Origin: Fictibacillus macauensis ZFHKF-1
GTDB taxonomy: Bacteria; Bacillota; Bacilli; Bacillales; Fictibacillaceae
Reading direction: 5' to 3'
DNA: 64,000 nt
NCBI RefSeq assembly: GCF_000269865.1
Contig: NZ_AKKV01000021.1
Coordinates: forward strand, 62,001-126,000
Shown here: positions 17,181-25,904 of the stretch, in pieces
Position numbering within the stretch: position 1 is the stretch's first letter
How the letters are laid out: every line of letters starts with the position of its first letter
Made by a program: the position numbers and the translations under genes
Notes under the pieces: model-generated
The model's input: the letters and a program-made list of their open reading frames with translations, nothing else
What the model was told of the DNA's origin: nothing
The model's database searches: none

Positions 17181-18977
17181 TTAGACAATACGTGCTGGTG
17201 CAAACTGAGCTAACACATTCGTTACTTTGCCATAATGAGAAGCATGAGGACGATCCTCACCATCTTCATAACCATAATCAACCATGCGATTACGATTTAA
17301 ACAAAGCTTGGTAAACTGAGGTCGAAAGAGTGAAAACAGCTCGAACCGTTCGGCAAGCTCTGGGAACTGTTGCTGATACTTACTTATTTCCGCTGCTAGC
17401 AACTGCCAGAAAACCATTTCATCTAGCACGTCTTTTCGATGCAGCAACTGCGATACATAACGGAAATTACAAATAAATAAACCAGTAAAAATAAACTGCG
17501 TTAGCCCTTCTGGTGGCTCACTTCGCAAGACAGCTTTTAACTCAGGTGCTAGGTCGGCAAGTTCAGGAAATGGCTGATCACTAATATTAACGTCATCCAC
17601 AAAGTCTTTAACCGCTAACCGATGAGGTGCTCCATTTTTTAAAACGAGAATCGTATTTTGTCCGTGCGGAGAAAAAACAACGCCATATTGATACATGTAA
17701 TGAAGCAACGGTGGCATGAGCACATGAAACAGCTCTTTCACCCAGTCTTCTGCCGTTAGACCCGATTTCTCCATGAAACGTTGTATAAGGGGACGACCAT
17801 CACTGCCAACATGATGTAACGCGGCAAGTGTGATCGCTTGTTCACCTTCTTCTAAATAACTGTATATGCTTTCTCTCCAAATCACACCTAACATTTCAAG
17901 ATACTGATACGGCGCACCAGGTAACTTTTCATACAGTGAATGAGCTACATTGATACTCGCAATTTCTCCTGGCAATATAACACGACACGTCTTCTGTAAA
18001 AAAGCATCCTGATCCGCAATCTCTTTAATAAACGTTGTAATTCTAGGCGCAATGACTGTACGCTCTGCTGGCAAACCACGATAAACGAGCGTATTTAAAA
18101 TACTCATCGGTAGCTTGACATGATGCTTCTTACGATGCGATGTGTTTGAAAACGTTCGAATTGATTGCTGCGGCAAATAGGAATCACTGCCAACACCGAC
18201 AGGAACGATTTCTTGTTGCGCAATTTCCTTTGGAAAGTGCTGAATAATGACATTTTCCCATTGCCAGCTATGCACGGGCATGAACACATAGTGCGCAGGG
18301 TCCAACTTGCGCTTCTTTAATTGTTGTCGAAAGTGCAGCCGCTCTTCTTCTGATAGCTCATGCTCCATAAGCTTTTCGTAGGAAACAGATGCTGTACTTT
18401 GAAAAGAAGCGCGGTCTTTTACCACAGCAATCCATAGTAAGTGCACCGCTTGTTTTTGTTCTGGGGCATAGCGGACATAATCATCATAGCCAAATCCAAT
18501 TCGCCCTTTGTTATAGGTAATCCATGGATGTCCTGACATTTCCCCCTCTAATGCTTCATACGAAAGCTCGATCATCTCATCCGCGGTTTTCGAATGGTTC
18601 GTTAGTAGATGAACGTCCGCTAACAGTGTTGCCTGTATTTCCTTCACTAAATGCCCGGTTGTTTCCACGCTCATCCCAATGTCCTGACGAAGCTGTACTA
18701 AAAATTCTGGCGCGGAAATAACCAAGTGCTCCCCATTTCGTTCACAAGTAATCGTAGCTACATCTACATCAAAACTATCAAAGGCACGTGGTTCAGCAGA
18801 AAAGGCATACCTATAACCTTCATTCGTAAGAAATTCATACTGATTCGGTCCTGTTTGCTTCGGAACAATCATTTGTTCATACATAAATTCCGCAAGCATT
18901 TTTCCGACCAGTGTGCGATTCGCTCGCTCCCACGCCTCACGGGTCACATTTCTTTGGAGCATTTCAAATGGTTGCAT
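17181..18977 (-). CDS. rhbF: NIS siderophore synthetase, IucC/RhbF-like
   Basis: A 598-residue NRPS-independent siderophore synthetase. It has the IucA/IucC motifs: HPWITYNKGRIGF (ATP/carboxylate region), VHSWQWEN, the RTFSNTSHRKKHHVKLPMS stretch and VFSPHGQNTILVL. It should ATP-dependently join the second hydroxamate arm to the citryl intermediate, completing a schizokinen-type molecule. It is the last gene of the operon and overlaps the monooxygenase gene by 14 nt; AAGGGAG precedes its ATG. Confidence 0.88.
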   Translation of the reverse strand: MQPFEMLQRNVTREAWERANRTLVGKMLAEFMYEQMIVPKQTGPNQYEFLTNEGYRYAFSAEPRAFDSFDVDVATITCERNGEHLVISAPEFLVQLRQDIGMSVETTGHLVKEIQATLLADVHLLTNHSKTADEMIELSYEALEGEMSGHPWITYNKGRIGFGYDDYVRYAPEQKQAVHLLWIAVVKDRASFQSTASVSYEKLMEHELSEEERLHFRQQLKKRKLDPAHYVFMPVHSWQWENVIIQHFPKEIAQQEIVPVGVGSDSYLPQQSIRTFSNTSHRKKHHVKLPMSILNTLVYRGLPAERTVIAPRITTFIKEIADQDAFLQKTCRVILPGEIASINVAHSLYEKLPGAPYQYLEMLGVIWRESIYSYLEEGEQAITLAALHHVGSDGRPLIQRFMEKSGLTAEDWVKELFHVLMPPLLHYMYQYGVVFSPHGQNTILVLKNGAPHRLAVKDFVDDVNISDQPFPELADLAPELKAVLRSEPPEGLTQFIFTGLFICNFRYVSQLLHRKDVLDEMVFWQLLAAEISKYQQQFPELAERFELFSLFRPQFTKLCLNRNRMVDYGYEDGEDRPHASHYGKVTNVLAQFAPARIV

Positions 18978-20292
18978 ACGCTTCTACTCCCTTCTTTTTT
19001 GAAAGACTATGAAACTGTTGAAAAACATAGTGGTCGTGGATCGGGTAAATCGTTCGTTGTGCTATGGCATTCAGAATGACGGCGTTTCGATACGCCCCTA
19101 ATCCGAGATCTGGAGCAGCAACGCCATGCGTATGAAGCTCACCATTTTGAATAAACAGTTGACTATTTTCCGGGAAATTTGTCTTTATTTGATAGTCCCG
19201 GGAAATAAGAAAGCGCCCCCTGTCATCTTTACAAAGATCGTTCTCCAATGAAGAGAGAAATGGGGGAAGTTGGCGCTCATAGCCTGTTCCTAGTACAACG
19301 ATGTCCGTTTCATGGGTAACCGCTTCTTCACTTACCCGCTGTGCGCCGCGCACGATATAGGAATTCTCTTGTTTTTCAATCGCTGCAATTTCTGTCATCG
19401 CTTGCAATACGATGTTAGGTTGCTTCCCGCCAATAGACTTCTCATATAACACGTCATAGATCGCCGCAATCGTTTCCATATCGATGCCTTTATATAACAA
19501 GCTTTGCTGTTGTAACAACTCGTCTTTTTTCTTTTGCGGCAATCGGTAAAAGAAATCTATATAATCAGGCGAGAAGTATTCCAACCCTAACTTTGAATAT
19601 TCCATTGGGAAAAAGCCATTAGAACGTGTGAACCATGTCAACTGTTGCGTATCTTTTAGCGTACGGGCAAGATCCAAAAACACCTCTGCCGCACTTTGTC
19701 CAGAACCGATTACTGTAAGCGAGCGTGCCTCCTTACAGTGCTGTTGTTTTTGTACATAGTGAGCTGAATGAAACACATGAGCATCTAGAGCTGGTTGCAA
19801 CGCCTTTGGTACAGAAGGAACACTTCCGATCCCTAACACAACATGCTTAGCCTCATACGTCGTTACTTCCTTCGTACGCAAATCTTGAACAGTGACTACA
19901 AAATGGGCATTCGTTGCCGAACGTTCGAGACCGATCACTTCTTTTGAAAAATGACAGTTTTGCAACTGAGAAGCGACCCACTGACAATAGTGATTATATT
20001 CCACTCGAGGAATATGAAATTTTTCAAAAAAGTAAAAGTGATACAAGCGGTTTTGCTCGTGTAAATACGATAAAAAACTGTACCGACTTGTTGGCTGAAT
20101 CATCGTTACTAAATCCGCAAGAAAAGGAACTTGTAAGGAGCTACCTTCAATGAGCATTCCTTCATGCCAAGAAAATTCAGGTTTCTTATCAAAAAACAAA
20201 CAATTTAATTCGGTATCTGCTGCGAGCGCAGCCATGCCTAAATTAAAAGGGCCAATGCCGATCCCAATGCTATCGTACACGTTCGTTCTCAT
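18964..20292 (-). CDS. rhbE: Flavin N-monooxygenase for siderophore synthesis, IucD/RhbE-like
   Basis: A 442-residue FAD- and NADPH-dependent N-hydroxylase. The FAD motif GIGIGPFNLG is at 10-19, the NADPH motif TVIGSGQSAAE near 200 and the C-terminal ATGxxxxxP-like LGTGYERQLPPF near 350. It hydroxylates the free amine of 1,3-diaminopropane, by analogy with RhbE. ATG 20292 follows AGGAGGTGG; an earlier in-frame start has no site. It overlaps the acetyltransferase gene by 23 nt. Confidence 0.88.
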   Translation of the reverse strand: MRTNVYDSIGIGIGPFNLGMAALAADTELNCLFFDKKPEFSWHEGMLIEGSSLQVPFLADLVTMIQPTSRYSFLSYLHEQNRLYHFYFFEKFHIPRVEYNHYCQWVASQLQNCHFSKEVIGLERSATNAHFVVTVQDLRTKEVTTYEAKHVVLGIGSVPSVPKALQPALDAHVFHSAHYVQKQQHCKEARSLTVIGSGQSAAEVFLDLARTLKDTQQLTWFTRSNGFFPMEYSKLGLEYFSPDYIDFFYRLPQKKKDELLQQQSLLYKGIDMETIAAIYDVLYEKSIGGKQPNIVLQAMTEIAAIEKQENSYIVRGAQRVSEEAVTHETDIVVLGTGYERQLPPFLSSLENDLCKDDRGRFLISRDYQIKTNFPENSQLFIQNGELHTHGVAAPDLGLGAYRNAVILNAIAQRTIYPIHDHYVFQQFHSLSKKKGVEAYATI

Positions 20293-20848
20293 GCTGCCAC
20301 CTCCTGTTGAATGTTTCTCTGTCACACATCATAAGCTGTGCTTTTTTATCAGGCAGTTGAATGGTTGCTTGTTTTTCAAAACCACATGCTTGAAAAACAC
20401 GTATCATTTTTTCATTTAAATAATGAGGCTCTGCGACAATTCTTGTCGTGCGTTGATCTTGCCATTGAAAGGCAACCATCGCTTTTAAGAGCGGTAAGGC
20501 TAAGCCTTTTCCTAAGTAGCTAGGCTCTCCAATTAATAGATGAACGCCTTGATCGTAAGGTAATGCATCATAATAAGAAGCAAGCACATCATCTTTTACC
20601 CAATAAGACTCCCAATAGCTCATGGGCACACCGTCGATACAGCCAATATAGAGCGTTTGATGCTGATCGGCTAACGCTTGTTCTAAATGCTGTTTAAAAG
20701 CTGCTTTTGGACCATTCAACTGCCAGTAAGGAATGACGTGCGGCTCATTCATCCATTGATGCAGTCGCTCGAAATCTTCACTCATTGTTACTTTGCGAAA
20801 AGCAATCTCTTGATCTACGTGTGGACTGTGCTGCCGAAAGTCAAACAT
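20270..20848 (-). CDS. rhbD: Siderophore N-acyltransferase (GNAT), IucB/RhbD-like
   Basis: A 192-residue acetyltransferase of the AlcB/IucB type: RLHQWMNEPHVIPYWQLNGPK, YWESYWVKDDVLASYY, GVHLLIGEPSYLGKGLALPLLKAM and the final CGFEKQATIQLPDKKAQLMM. It acetylates the hydroxylamine made by RhbE, giving a hydroxamate. The start overlaps the preceding synthetase by 8 nt; AGAGGTG lies upstream. Confidence 0.87.
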   Translation of the reverse strand: MFDFRQHSPHVDQEIAFRKVTMSEDFERLHQWMNEPHVIPYWQLNGPKAAFKQHLEQALADQHQTLYIGCIDGVPMSYWESYWVKDDVLASYYDALPYDQGVHLLIGEPSYLGKGLALPLLKAMVAFQWQDQRTTRIVAEPHYLNEKMIRVFQACGFEKQATIQLPDKKAQLMMCDRETFNRRWQHENERVR

Positions 20849-22592
20849 GCTGCAGCACCTCTTTTAAAAGAAGTGGATTTGCTACTGACACATAGACTGA
20901 TTGATCTTCCATGGCCCCTACTAGCTCATCCATATCAAAAAAGCGTGTAAGAAGGTTAGCTTTACAAGCTAAAGATTCATGTTCTAGCAAACTCGTAAGA
21001 AGTGGTGATGATTTTTGTTGCTGTAAATACGTTCTAACAATACTAAGTAATACTTCTTCTCCTACCAGCTTGCCACAACCAAACGCATTAATTAAGCCAA
21101 AATAATGATTAAAAAATAAATAATAACGCAAACGCTCATCCGCCACTTCTGCTGAGCAAATCGTTTCACTATGTTCACTTAATGCTGGACATAGAGCGCG
21201 CAATTCATCTGCTTTCGATTCCGCATAATAATAGCCTTGATTGTCTCGGTAATAAAAAGCAGATGGATAGCCATCCTGTAAAGCAAGCACTGAATTTTGT
21301 TGATGTGCTTCAAGCGCTAGTCCATACGTTTCATATAGAAATAACATGGGTAATAGCGAACACTGTACATAACGATGAAACCAGTCTACACTTACTTCCT
21401 CTGTCGTTCGCCCTTCCCGAGCAGCAATTTCTTTGATAATGACGGTTAGACGGTTGGGACCGCCACTGCGTAAGTCTTGACACAATCCAGCGATTAAACT
21501 CACATGCTGAGCTTGATCAAGGAAAGGATTTTCTCGAATCACCACTTCAAAGCCTGACTCTTCATCAGCAAGATTCACCGTTAAATACGCCGGATCTTGA
21601 ATAATATGAAAGTCAGGAAAGTGTGTATGTACAGCTTGCTTGAGGCCATTTTTCCAAAGCGAAGACATTTCAACGCCACGTGCTAATTCTTTTTGCTTAT
21701 TCACACGCAATGAATTGGTTATTTTTACAGGTACTGAAAACTTGTACATATACGGTGCCTTTTGTTCATAAACGGTGCGTAGAGAACTCGTCGCTGCATA
21801 AGGGCGCCCAAGCTGACCGAGTGAATAGATGAGCTCTTGACGCATGAGCTGTTGGACGTCTTCTCGTTGCAACAGTTCCCGTGCCTGTAGCGGATGAGCT
21901 GGAAGAAGACAATAACCCGTCTTTTGTTCAATCGTCACTCCCTCTTGTTGTAGCTGTTGTGCCACTAGCTCTTGCGCAGTACGATCGACGGTTGAATCTT
22001 GTACAACGAGCGAATGATGCACTTGGAAATAATGCAGTGCAAAGCTTCCTTGCAACTCAGGTGCATAAAGCGCTTCTTCTAGCGCCGTCATGCCTTGCTT
22101 ACTTTTTGGCGTCGGATGTAGTAAATGACCAATTAATAAAGACTGCTCGGCTTCAATAAAGGAAAAGTCGGTGGCAGACAACTGTTGTTCATCTTTTAGT
22201 CGCTCCGAAAGATATCGTTTAATATTCTGACAGCTTAGAATGACGCGTAACATGAGTTCATCCTGTGTATCAACACGCTTATATTCGATCATAAGCTCTC
22301 TGCATAAAAGCGCTGTAAGCGTTATGTAATCTCCTTCCATGAGCTGATCCTCACTACAACCATAATAGATTGGAAAGGCAAAAAGATGCCTTCCCGTTAG
22401 CGACCAATAGCGAAGCGGTACATAGATGTTCAACTGTTGATGTGGTAAAGAAACCTTTAGCACATGATCTCTGGCTGCTTCTATCAAGCGAGGTTGATAT
22501 GATTCATAGAACTCCCCATTGCCTGTTTCTTTTATATAACAATTTAAAAAGCATTGAATGGCTGCTCGTTCTGCATGTTCACTGCTAGTCAC
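20841..22592 (-). CDS. rhbC: NIS siderophore synthetase, IucA/RhbC-like
   Basis: A 583-residue synthetase with LLPAHPLQARELL, TSSLRTVY, YKFSVPVKITNSLRVNKQKE and LEAHQQNSVLAL, the conserved IucA/IucC landmarks. It should attach the first N-hydroxy-N-acetyl-diaminopropane to citrate. GTG 22592 is chosen since GGAGGG lies 7 nt before it and it overlaps the decarboxylase stop by 8 nt; the longer upstream frame would overlap by 62 nt. Confidence 0.87.
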   Translation of the reverse strand: MTSSEHAERAAIQCFLNCYIKETGNGEFYESYQPRLIEAARDHVLKVSLPHQQLNIYVPLRYWSLTGRHLFAFPIYYGCSEDQLMEGDYITLTALLCRELMIEYKRVDTQDELMLRVILSCQNIKRYLSERLKDEQQLSATDFSFIEAEQSLLIGHLLHPTPKSKQGMTALEEALYAPELQGSFALHYFQVHHSLVVQDSTVDRTAQELVAQQLQQEGVTIEQKTGYCLLPAHPLQARELLQREDVQQLMRQELIYSLGQLGRPYAATSSLRTVYEQKAPYMYKFSVPVKITNSLRVNKQKELARGVEMSSLWKNGLKQAVHTHFPDFHIIQDPAYLTVNLADEESGFEVVIRENPFLDQAQHVSLIAGLCQDLRSGGPNRLTVIIKEIAAREGRTTEEVSVDWFHRYVQCSLLPMLFLYETYGLALEAHQQNSVLALQDGYPSAFYYRDNQGYYYAESKADELRALCPALSEHSETICSAEVADERLRYYLFFNHYFGLINAFGCGKLVGEEVLLSIVRTYLQQQKSSPLLTSLLEHESLACKANLLTRFFDMDELVGAMEDQSVYVSVANPLLLKEVLQHV

Positions 22593-24096
22593 GTCCGTTC
22601 CCTCCACGTTGTATAAAATTCTGTCCGATTCTCTCAATATCATCAAGTAACGCTCGCAATGCTTCCATCGTTATCCGTGGGTTCAATAACGTTACTTTTA
22701 AATAAAGACTGCCCTCATACGTTGTTTTTGCTATGACAGCTTTGCTTTCATAAAACAATTGGTGATGAATCTCTTTTGTCATCTCGTCTCTCGCATAGTC
22801 ACCTTTTGGCTCATAGCGAAAGACAACGGCGCTTATTTCCGGCTCTTTATTGACAACCACAAAGTCCGGAGACAGATCTAATTCCGTTGCGAAGCGCCGT
22901 GCTACTTGCAGCGTATCATCAATCATTTCTCCAAATGTTTCTAGCCCCATTGTTCGCAGAGATAGATAGAGCTTTAATGCATCAAAACGACGTGTCGTTT
23001 GAATCGATTTATTAACGAGATGCACCAAACCGTCTTCTTCATCCATTTCAGGATTTAAATAATCTGCATGAAAGGTAACATAACGGAAATGAGCTGCGTT
23101 TTTCACAAAAAAAGCACCACAACTAATTGGTTGATAAAACAGTTTATGAAAATCAATACTTAAGGAATCTGCGAACTGTATGCCTTGAATCTTACGAGCA
23201 CCTTCTTTACTAAAAGCTAGCGCGCCACCGTATGCGGCATCGACATGAAACCATAAGTCATGAGCCTCGGCGAATGCAGCAAGCTCTTCTAACGGATCAA
23301 TGCTTCCAAAGTCTGTCGTTCCACACGTTCCAACGATCGCAAATGGTGAAAGATTTTCTTTTTGCAATTGCGCAAGCTTCACTTGTAAATCAGTAAGAGA
23401 AAGGCGCTGTTTCTCATCTGTTTCAACAAGAACAACAGAACGCTCGCCAAGTCCGAGCTGAGAAGCCGATTTTAAAACCGTAAAATGTGCCGCCTTTGAA
23501 CATAAAATGCGCATAGTGCCCGCTTCCTTGGGCAGTCCATCTCTTTGTACATTATGATTCCAAGTTTTTTCACAGTAAGCGTCACGCGCTAAGAGTAAGC
23601 CCATATAATTGGATTGCGTACCTCCACTCGTAAACGTACCATCACTTGTTTGACCTAATCCGTAAAGTGACGTTAACCATGCTATTATTTTTTCTTCGAT
23701 ATAGGTAGCTGCTGCACTTTGATCCCATGAATCCATTGACTGATTGAACGCCGAAATGAGCATTTCTCCAGCTAGTGACGGTAAAAGTGGCGGACAATGA
23801 AGGTGCGCCATGCAATGGGTATGATTCACATGAATGTTATGAGCAAGAAGTGGCGTTAACTCAGCAAGCACCTGATGTAATGCTGTTTCCTTTGCCTCAG
23901 GCAATGAAAGACGATTGACCTCTTCGGCTACTTGCTCAGGAGAAGCCCCATGATAAGGGGCCTTCATCCTTTCTGTAACGGCTGATACCACATCGACCGC
24001 TGCAGCGACGCTTTCATAGTACGCTCTCAAGCCTTCTTGTCCTTCATGTAGAAACCATTTTTCATAAGGTAAAGTAGCGGTAGTATTCGTACTCAT
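22585..24096 (-). CDS. rhbB: L-2,4-diaminobutyrate decarboxylase (PLP), RhbB-like
   Basis: A 503-residue group II PLP decarboxylase. PLP-contacting residues are visible: H204 (KAAHFTV), HVDAAYGG (284-291) and the Schiff-base lysine K318 in DFHKLFYQP. It converts 2,4-diaminobutyrate to 1,3-diaminopropane, the amine arm of schizokinen/rhizobactin siderophores. The start overlaps the aminotransferase stop by 4 nt. Sequence alone does not rule out other substrates; the operon decides. Confidence 0.88.
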   Translation of the reverse strand: MSTNTTATLPYEKWFLHEGQEGLRAYYESVAAAVDVVSAVTERMKAPYHGASPEQVAEEVNRLSLPEAKETALHQVLAELTPLLAHNIHVNHTHCMAHLHCPPLLPSLAGEMLISAFNQSMDSWDQSAAATYIEEKIIAWLTSLYGLGQTSDGTFTSGGTQSNYMGLLLARDAYCEKTWNHNVQRDGLPKEAGTMRILCSKAAHFTVLKSASQLGLGERSVVLVETDEKQRLSLTDLQVKLAQLQKENLSPFAIVGTCGTTDFGSIDPLEELAAFAEAHDLWFHVDAAYGGALAFSKEGARKIQGIQFADSLSIDFHKLFYQPISCGAFFVKNAAHFRYVTFHADYLNPEMDEEDGLVHLVNKSIQTTRRFDALKLYLSLRTMGLETFGEMIDDTLQVARRFATELDLSPDFVVVNKEPEISAVVFRYEPKGDYARDEMTKEIHHQLFYESKAVIAKTTYEGSLYLKVTLLNPRITMEALRALLDDIERIGQNFIQRGGNGRD

Positions 24097-25451
24097 CTCT
24101 TTGTTTCCTCTACTGCGGCAAGAAGGGATTCTTTAAAAATAACCATAATGTCATGCAGTTGTTGCTCTGTTACAATCAGCGGTGGTAAAAAGCGCATAAC
24201 ACTACCATGTCGACCGCCCACTTCAATCATTAATCCCCGATTAAAGCATTCTCGTTGAATGCTTTTTGCTAGCAAAGGATGGGCGGGATAGCTACCACTT
24301 TTACTTCTTGCTCCCGTCGGATCTACCATTTCCACACCAATCATGAGTCCACGGCCACGAACGTCCCCGATTTCTTTTATGAAATGCTGCCATTCTTTTA
24401 ACGTTAGCATGAGCTTCTCACCCATCGCTGCTGCATGATCGCTTACTTGATGCTTCTTTATATAACGAAGTGTTGCTGTTCCTGCTGCCATCGCAAGCTG
24501 ATTCCCTCTAAATGTACCGATGTGAGCCCCAGGCTGCCATTGATCTAACGCCTCATCATAGACAACGAGAGCTAGCGGTAAGCTTCCTCCGATTGCTTTT
24601 GAGATTACTACGATGTCAGGGACAATCCCCGCATGCTCAAAGGCAAACATTTTCCCTGTTCGCCCTACACCTGTCTGAACTTCATCGATAATGAGAGGAA
24701 TATTGCGTTCTTTTGTTATGCGGCGCATTTCTTGCAACCATTCTATTGGCGCTGGAATGCTTCCCCCTTCTCCTTGAACAACTTCAAGAATCATAGCTGC
24801 TGGAGGAAGAATGCCACTTTCAGGATCATCTAATAACTGTTCAATATAATGTGCGCTTATAAGATGTGTCTGCTCGCCTCCAAAACCAAATGGACAACGA
24901 TATTGATACGGATAAGGAAGAAAATGAACATCTGGAATCAAACCTCGTACGTGTTCTTTCGGGCCTAAATTCCCGCTAATGGCCATGGTTGCATGCGTCG
25001 CTCCATGATAGCCACCTTGAAACGTTAAGATGCCTTGTCGACCTGTAGCTGTTTTGGCAAGCTTAATGGCCGCTTCAATGGCGTCGCCCCCTGTTGGGCC
25101 ACAAAACTGTACTTTCGCACGTTGTGCAAACGAGGCAGGTAAACTATCAAACAACTCGGTAACGAATTCTTCTTTCACAGGTGTTGTTAAATCTAGCGTA
25201 TGAAGCGGACGCTGATCTGCTATGACTTTTTCCATCGCTTCAATAACAACCGGATGATTATGACCGAGTGCAAGCGTGCCCGCACCCGCTAAGCAATCGT
25301 AATATCTGCGACCATCCGCATCCCAAACGTAAATTCCTTCTGCCTTTTCAATCGCCAATGGTAAACGACGCGGATACGACCGCGCACTCGATTCTCTTTT
25401 TTCCTGTTGCTCTAAATATTCTTCATTTCTACTCCGTTGTGTCGTTGCCAT
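24093..25451 (-). CDS. rhbA: Diaminobutyrate-2-oxoglutarate aminotransferase, RhbA-like
   Basis: A 452-residue class III aminotransferase making L-2,4-diaminobutyrate from aspartate semialdehyde. CGPTGGDAIEAAIK (117-130), LIIDEVQTGVGRTG with D256, and the PLP lysine K285 (VISKAIGGSLPL) are present. It is the first gene of the siderophore operon, with AAGGAG before ATG 25451 and three Fur boxes upstream. Confidence 0.9.
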   Translation of the reverse strand: MATTQRSRNEEYLEQQEKRESSARSYPRRLPLAIEKAEGIYVWDADGRRYYDCLAGAGTLALGHNHPVVIEAMEKVIADQRPLHTLDLTTPVKEEFVTELFDSLPASFAQRAKVQFCGPTGGDAIEAAIKLAKTATGRQGILTFQGGYHGATHATMAISGNLGPKEHVRGLIPDVHFLPYPYQYRCPFGFGGEQTHLISAHYIEQLLDDPESGILPPAAMILEVVQGEGGSIPAPIEWLQEMRRITKERNIPLIIDEVQTGVGRTGKMFAFEHAGIVPDIVVISKAIGGSLPLALVVYDEALDQWQPGAHIGTFRGNQLAMAAGTATLRYIKKHQVSDHAAAMGEKLMLTLKEWQHFIKEIGDVRGRGLMIGVEMVDPTGARSKSGSYPAHPLLAKSIQRECFNRGLMIEVGGRHGSVMRFLPPLIVTEQQLHDIMVIFKESLLAAVEETKR

Positions 25452-25476
25452 CTATCAAAACTCCTTATTAGGTAAT

Positions 25477-25560
25477 TGATAACGATTATCATTTTCATGT
25501 ACAAACTTACTCTAACTGATAACCGTTCTCATCGTCAATCATACTTGAGAACCATTCTCA
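25477..25560 (-). promoter_or_regulatory. Three Fur boxes upstream of the siderophore operon
   Basis: Three 15-bp 7-1-7 inverted repeats: TGATAACGATTATCA (25477-25491), TGATAACCGTTCTCA (25517-25531) and TGAGAACCATTCTCA (25546-25560). The first matches the Bacillus Fur consensus TGATAATnATTATCA at all but one position and lies nearest the gene. Iron repression by Fur is strongly implied. The remaining intergenic stretch to about 25855 shows nothing else I can identify. Confidence 0.92.
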
Positions 25561-25855
25561 TTCTTCATTATGCGTTCGTATGCAAGGCTGGTTTTAAGCC
25601 TTTTATCGTCGTTTGTTAGGTATTTAGACCTAGTTTAAAAGAATTCTATATTGTTTTTATTATGGAGCTGGGGGCGCCTTCCGAATCGAGAGTGCCTTTT
25701 AAATGATGTATGCAACTAAATCGACCTCCTTTAAACGTAAAGAACGGCCTGGTTTCATAGCCGTCTCCCCTCATTTCGAGCTTTGCCTTTTTGCTACCTT
25801 CTTATAAAAAATATATTTTAAGCTTGACAAGCGCACTTCCCAGTCTAAAAAAACG

Positions 25856-25888
25856 AAAAAAAGAACGCCATGGTGTGCGTCCTTTTTT
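25856..25888 (-). terminator. Terminator of thrS
   Basis: Minus strand: AAAAAAGGACGC / GCGTTCTTTTTTT with an 8-nt loop, directly after the thrS stop. Confidence 0.8.
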
Positions 25889-25904
25889 CGTATTGTTTCC
25901 CTTG

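Noticed and set aside
17181-22592. Aerobactin or petrobactin as the siderophore
   Set aside because: Aerobactin would need a lysine-type pathway without the diaminobutyrate aminotransferase and decarboxylase; petrobactin needs dehydroshikimate dehydratase and aryl carrier genes, which are absent.
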